DNA of 64,000 nt from Paenibacillus macerans (lineage in GTDB: Bacteria > Bacillota > Bacilli > Paenibacillales > Paenibacillaceae). The notes beneath the pieces were generated by a model. That model worked only from the letters and a program-made list of their open reading frames with translations, had not been told where the DNA came from and ran no database searches. The stretch covers positions 80,542 to 144,541 of the forward strand of contig NZ_JAMBOE010000014.1 in assembly GCF_023715465.1 (NCBI RefSeq). The letters are read 5' to 3'. Position numbers and translations under genes: made by a program. This document shows, piece after piece, positions 61,957 through 64,000 of this stretch (its first letter is position 1; every line of letters begins with the position of its first letter).

Positions 61957-62667
61957 ATGTCAATCAAGGTCGCGCTTGTAACAGGAGCAAGTAAAGGAAT
62001 CGGTTTCGAGGTTGCCAGACAACTTGGTCAGCAAGGAATCACTGTATTAATTGGCGCGCGTACGAAAACAACTGCAGAAGCGGCAGCGAGCAAGCTGCGC
62101 AACGAGGGGATTCAAGCCATTGGTGTGCAACTGGAAGTTACGAATGCCAATCACATTTCAGAATTGGTTCATTTTATTAACAATGAGTACGGGCGATTGG
62201 ATATATTGGTGAACAATGCGGGAATTCTGGTTGAAGCTCAGGGCTATGACGGGGATTTTTTACGGGATACGTTTGAAGTAAATACCTTTGCGCCATTCTT
62301 TATCACAGAAGCGTTGCTCCCCTTGTTGCTCAAAAGTGATGCGGGACGGATCGTAAACCAAAGCAGCGCTTTAGGGTCGATCGGATTCATTGGAACGAAT
62401 GAACAAGTGCAGAAATTTGCTACACCGGCTTACTCTGCTTCCAAAGCTGCTCTGAACATGCTGACCGCATATTGGGCGCAAAAATGGAAGGATACGAACT
62501 TGAAAATAAACGCAGCGCATCCTGGCCTAGTCAGAACGCAAATGGGTGGCGAAAACGCAGAACTGTCGGCGGAAGAGGGCGCGAAAACAGCGGCGCGGTT
62601 AGCTACGTTGCCTAATGACGGTCCGACGGGCGGATTCTTCTATATGGACAATCAGCTTCCATGGTAA
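61957..62667 (+). CDS. Short-chain dehydrogenase/reductase (SDR)
   Basis: 236 residues. TGASKGIGFEVARQLGQQG cofactor motif with ARTKTT after the second strand (NADPH-type), NNAG motif (LVNNAGILVEA), catalytic S-Y-K (QSSALGS, YSASKAA), AAHPGLVRTQMGG. The type is close to carbonyl reductase-like SDRs. AAGGAGGAA precedes the ATG. It is followed by an MDR gene 58 bp later. Confidence 0.93.
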   Translation: MSIKVALVTGASKGIGFEVARQLGQQGITVLIGARTKTTAEAAASKLRNEGIQAIGVQLEVTNANHISELVHFINNEYGRLDILVNNAGILVEAQGYDGDFLRDTFEVNTFAPFFITEALLPLLLKSDAGRIVNQSSALGSIGFIGTNEQVQKFATPAYSASKAALNMLTAYWAQKWKDTNLKINAAHPGLVRTQMGGENAELSAEEGAKTAARLATLPNDGPTGGFFYMDNQLPW

Positions 62668-62725
62668 CAACGGCTAAGATTAGCGGCAAATGTAGCGGAA
62701 GTAAATATGAAAGGATGGATAAACC

Positions 62726-63763
62726 ATGCCAAACCAAAAGATGATGAGAGCCATTGGATACTACAAACCTGAGGAAGGAGTACCCGCGTTTGAGGAGGTT
62801 GAAGTTGAGAGACCAAAAGCGTCAGCGAGGGACTTGCTCGTAGAAGTGAGGGCGGTATCTGTCAATCCAACGGATTGGCGTTCGCACATGGCTAAGAAAC
62901 CTGATGATTCTACACTAACGATAGCAGGCCGAGACGTAGCCGGCGTAGTGGTCGAAACGGGACCGGATTGCCACCTGTTCAAGGTTGGGGATGAAGTTTA
63001 TTATTCTGGCAGCAACATTCGGCCAGGCGGGTTCAGCGAGTTTCACCTGGTTGATGAACGAATCGTCGGCAGAAAACCGCAAAGTCTCGATTACGCAGAG
63101 GCGGCGGCGCTGCCGTTAACAACGATTACAGCGTGGGAAGCTTTGTATGACCGCTTGGGAATATCCAAGAATCCATCAGACAATGAGGGTAAAAGTATTT
63201 TGATTATCGGGGCCGCGGGGGGAGTCGGATCGATCGCTACTCAACTGGCCAAGCTTGCCGGACTTCAGGTCATCGCCACAGCCTCGCGTCCCGAATCGAT
63301 TGAATGGACAAAGGAAAACGGTGCCGATCATGTTATCGATCATCGTCAACCGTTGGAGCCTCAGCTAAAGGAATTTGGCCTGCATGGCGTTAAGTATATT
63401 TTAGTATTAAATAGTCCGGATCAGTATTTGAATGAGATGGCGAAAGTGATTTTGCCACAAGGAAAAATCTGCTCGGTTTTGCCATTCGAACAACAGGTTG
63501 ATCTTAGCGCGTTCTTTGCAAAAAGCGTGACATTGGTTTGGGAACTGATGTTCACTCGTTCCATGTTTCAGACGGACGATATGATTGAACAGCATCGGTT
63601 GCTTACTGAGGTGTCTCATTTGGTGGATTCGGGGAAAATACGAACAACTTTAAAACAGCGTTTGGCCCCCATTAATCCTGATAACATGAAGGAAGCATTT
63701 CGCCAGAGTTTGACCGGCAGTATGCTCGGCAAAATCGTATTAGAAGGATTTGAAAAATTCTGA
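62726..63763 (+). CDS. Zinc-independent alcohol dehydrogenase / quinone oxidoreductase (MDR)
   Basis: 345 residues. GroES-like N-terminus (LLVEVRAVSVNPTDWRSHMA, GRDVAGVVVETG) and NADPH-binding domain (ILIIGAAGGVGSIATQLAKLAGLQVIATASRPES). The structural zinc cysteines are absent, as in QOR/ZADH-type reductases (zinc-binding alcohol dehydrogenase family 1). GAAAGGATGG upstream. With the SDR gene it forms a TetR-controlled redox pair, probably for reactive carbonyls or quinones. Confidence 0.92.
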   Translation: MPNQKMMRAIGYYKPEEGVPAFEEVEVERPKASARDLLVEVRAVSVNPTDWRSHMAKKPDDSTLTIAGRDVAGVVVETGPDCHLFKVGDEVYYSGSNIRPGGFSEFHLVDERIVGRKPQSLDYAEAAALPLTTITAWEALYDRLGISKNPSDNEGKSILIIGAAGGVGSIATQLAKLAGLQVIATASRPESIEWTKENGADHVIDHRQPLEPQLKEFGLHGVKYILVLNSPDQYLNEMAKVILPQGKICSVLPFEQQVDLSAFFAKSVTLVWELMFTRSMFQTDDMIEQHRLLTEVSHLVDSGKIRTTLKQRLAPINPDNMKEAFRQSLTGSMLGKIVLEGFEKF

Positions 63764-63788
63764 GGGGAGTAGAAGGGGAATCTGGGCG

Positions 63789-63881
63789 CTAAGGGACACC
63801 AGAGCCGTTATTTGCGGAAAAACGGAGGATTGCAAAATGTAAACGGACACAGAAGACCTTATTTAGCTCAAATTGGACTTC
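63789..63881. repeat. Four-unit palindromic intergenic repeat, family 1, copy E, cut by IS
   Basis: The first two direct units (CTAAGGGACACCAGAGCCG and TAAACGGACACAGAAGACC) match copies C and D, then the similarity stops after CTCAAATTGGAC at an IS end. The two inverted units should lie beyond the IS, outside the window. Confidence 0.75.
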
Positions 63882-64000
63882 TGTCAAGAAAGTAGACACA
63901 AATTAAGCGACCTGTTGTTGCTTGTAGTACCTCTTTTCGCATAGATGCGGGGTCAAATAGCCGATAGACGAATGGATCCGGATGCGATTGTATTCCAACT
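63882..64000 (-). mobile_element. IS3-family insertion sequence, end only
   Basis: Starts with TGTCAAGAAAGTAGACACA, which looks like an IS3-family terminal repeat, at the point where repeat copy E breaks off. A transposase C-terminus follows 3-5 bases inside on the minus strand. The element continues beyond the window. Confidence 0.8.
63903..64000 (-). CDS. IS3-family transposase (OrfB/DDE), C-terminal end
   Basis: Partial: 32 codons before the stop at 63903. The frame reads LEYNRIRIHSSIGYLTPHL then CEKRYYKQQQVA, the characteristic end of IS3-family OrfB with YN.x.R.HSSIGYLTP. The upstream part of the gene lies to the right of the window. Confidence 0.85.
   Translation of the reverse strand, partial: LEYNRIRIHSSIGYLTPHLCEKRYYKQQQVA

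Overview
The window looks like chromosomal DNA from a Paenibacillus, probably close to P. macerans. Evidence: the walRK-yycHIJ / htrA / rlmH gene set; a cyclodextrin glucanotransferase that, from memory, closely matches the P. macerans alpha-CGTase; an LplD-type GH4 enzyme; Spo0E and Rpn family proteins; and strong AGGAGG ribosome binding sites, often with TTG or GTG starts. No rRNA, tRNA, CRISPR array or replication origin was recognised.

Layout. 1-3.1 kb: two secreted-type unknowns, a decayed NPCBM gene and a Gly/Ser-rich membrane protein. 3.2-10.8 kb: M23 peptidase and the cell-wall two-component operon walR-walK-yycH-yycI-yycJ. 10.8-36 kb: about 25 kb of accessory DNA separating yycJ from its usual neighbours htrA and rlmH. 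It holds a HEPN/MNT toxin-antitoxin pair, the CGTase, a LacI regulator, a seven-gene operon matching the B. subtilis yxe S-(2-succino)cysteine operon but with a fumarase/aspartase-superfamily lyase in place of a monooxygenase, a broken Rpn nuclease, two tandem HTH/TPR (RRNPP-like) regulators, a Spo0E-like phosphatase, a frameshifted diguanylate cyclase, and lplD with regulators. 36-38.3 kb: htrA, a CxxH/CxxC protein and rlmH. 38.3-53.3 kb: patchwork with IS and gene remnants, starting at the 3' end of rlmH, whose last 24 bases recur exactly at 43.2 kb. It carries two paralogous ArsR/flavin-oxidoreductase/MFS cassettes in opposite orientation. 53.6-59.6 kb: response regulator, kinase, VanZ-like protein and ABC exporter. 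59.8-63.8 kb: AraC/VOC and TetR/SDR/MDR redox genes. 63.88-64.0 kb: end of an IS3-family element.

Most notable points: (1) a 45-codon secreted pro-peptide gene, overlapping the 3' end of the second HTH/TPR regulator, which has the layout of a Phr/AimP-type peptide-receptor quorum-sensing pair; (2) an att-like direct repeat at the 3' end of rlmH, the site used by staphylococcal SCC elements; (3) roughly 185-bp intergenic elements built of two direct plus two inverted ~46-bp units, in at least three unrelated sequence families; (4) a lyase-type variant of the 2-succinocysteine operon; (5) a 24-bp operator in front of all six genes of the duplicated ArsR cassettes.
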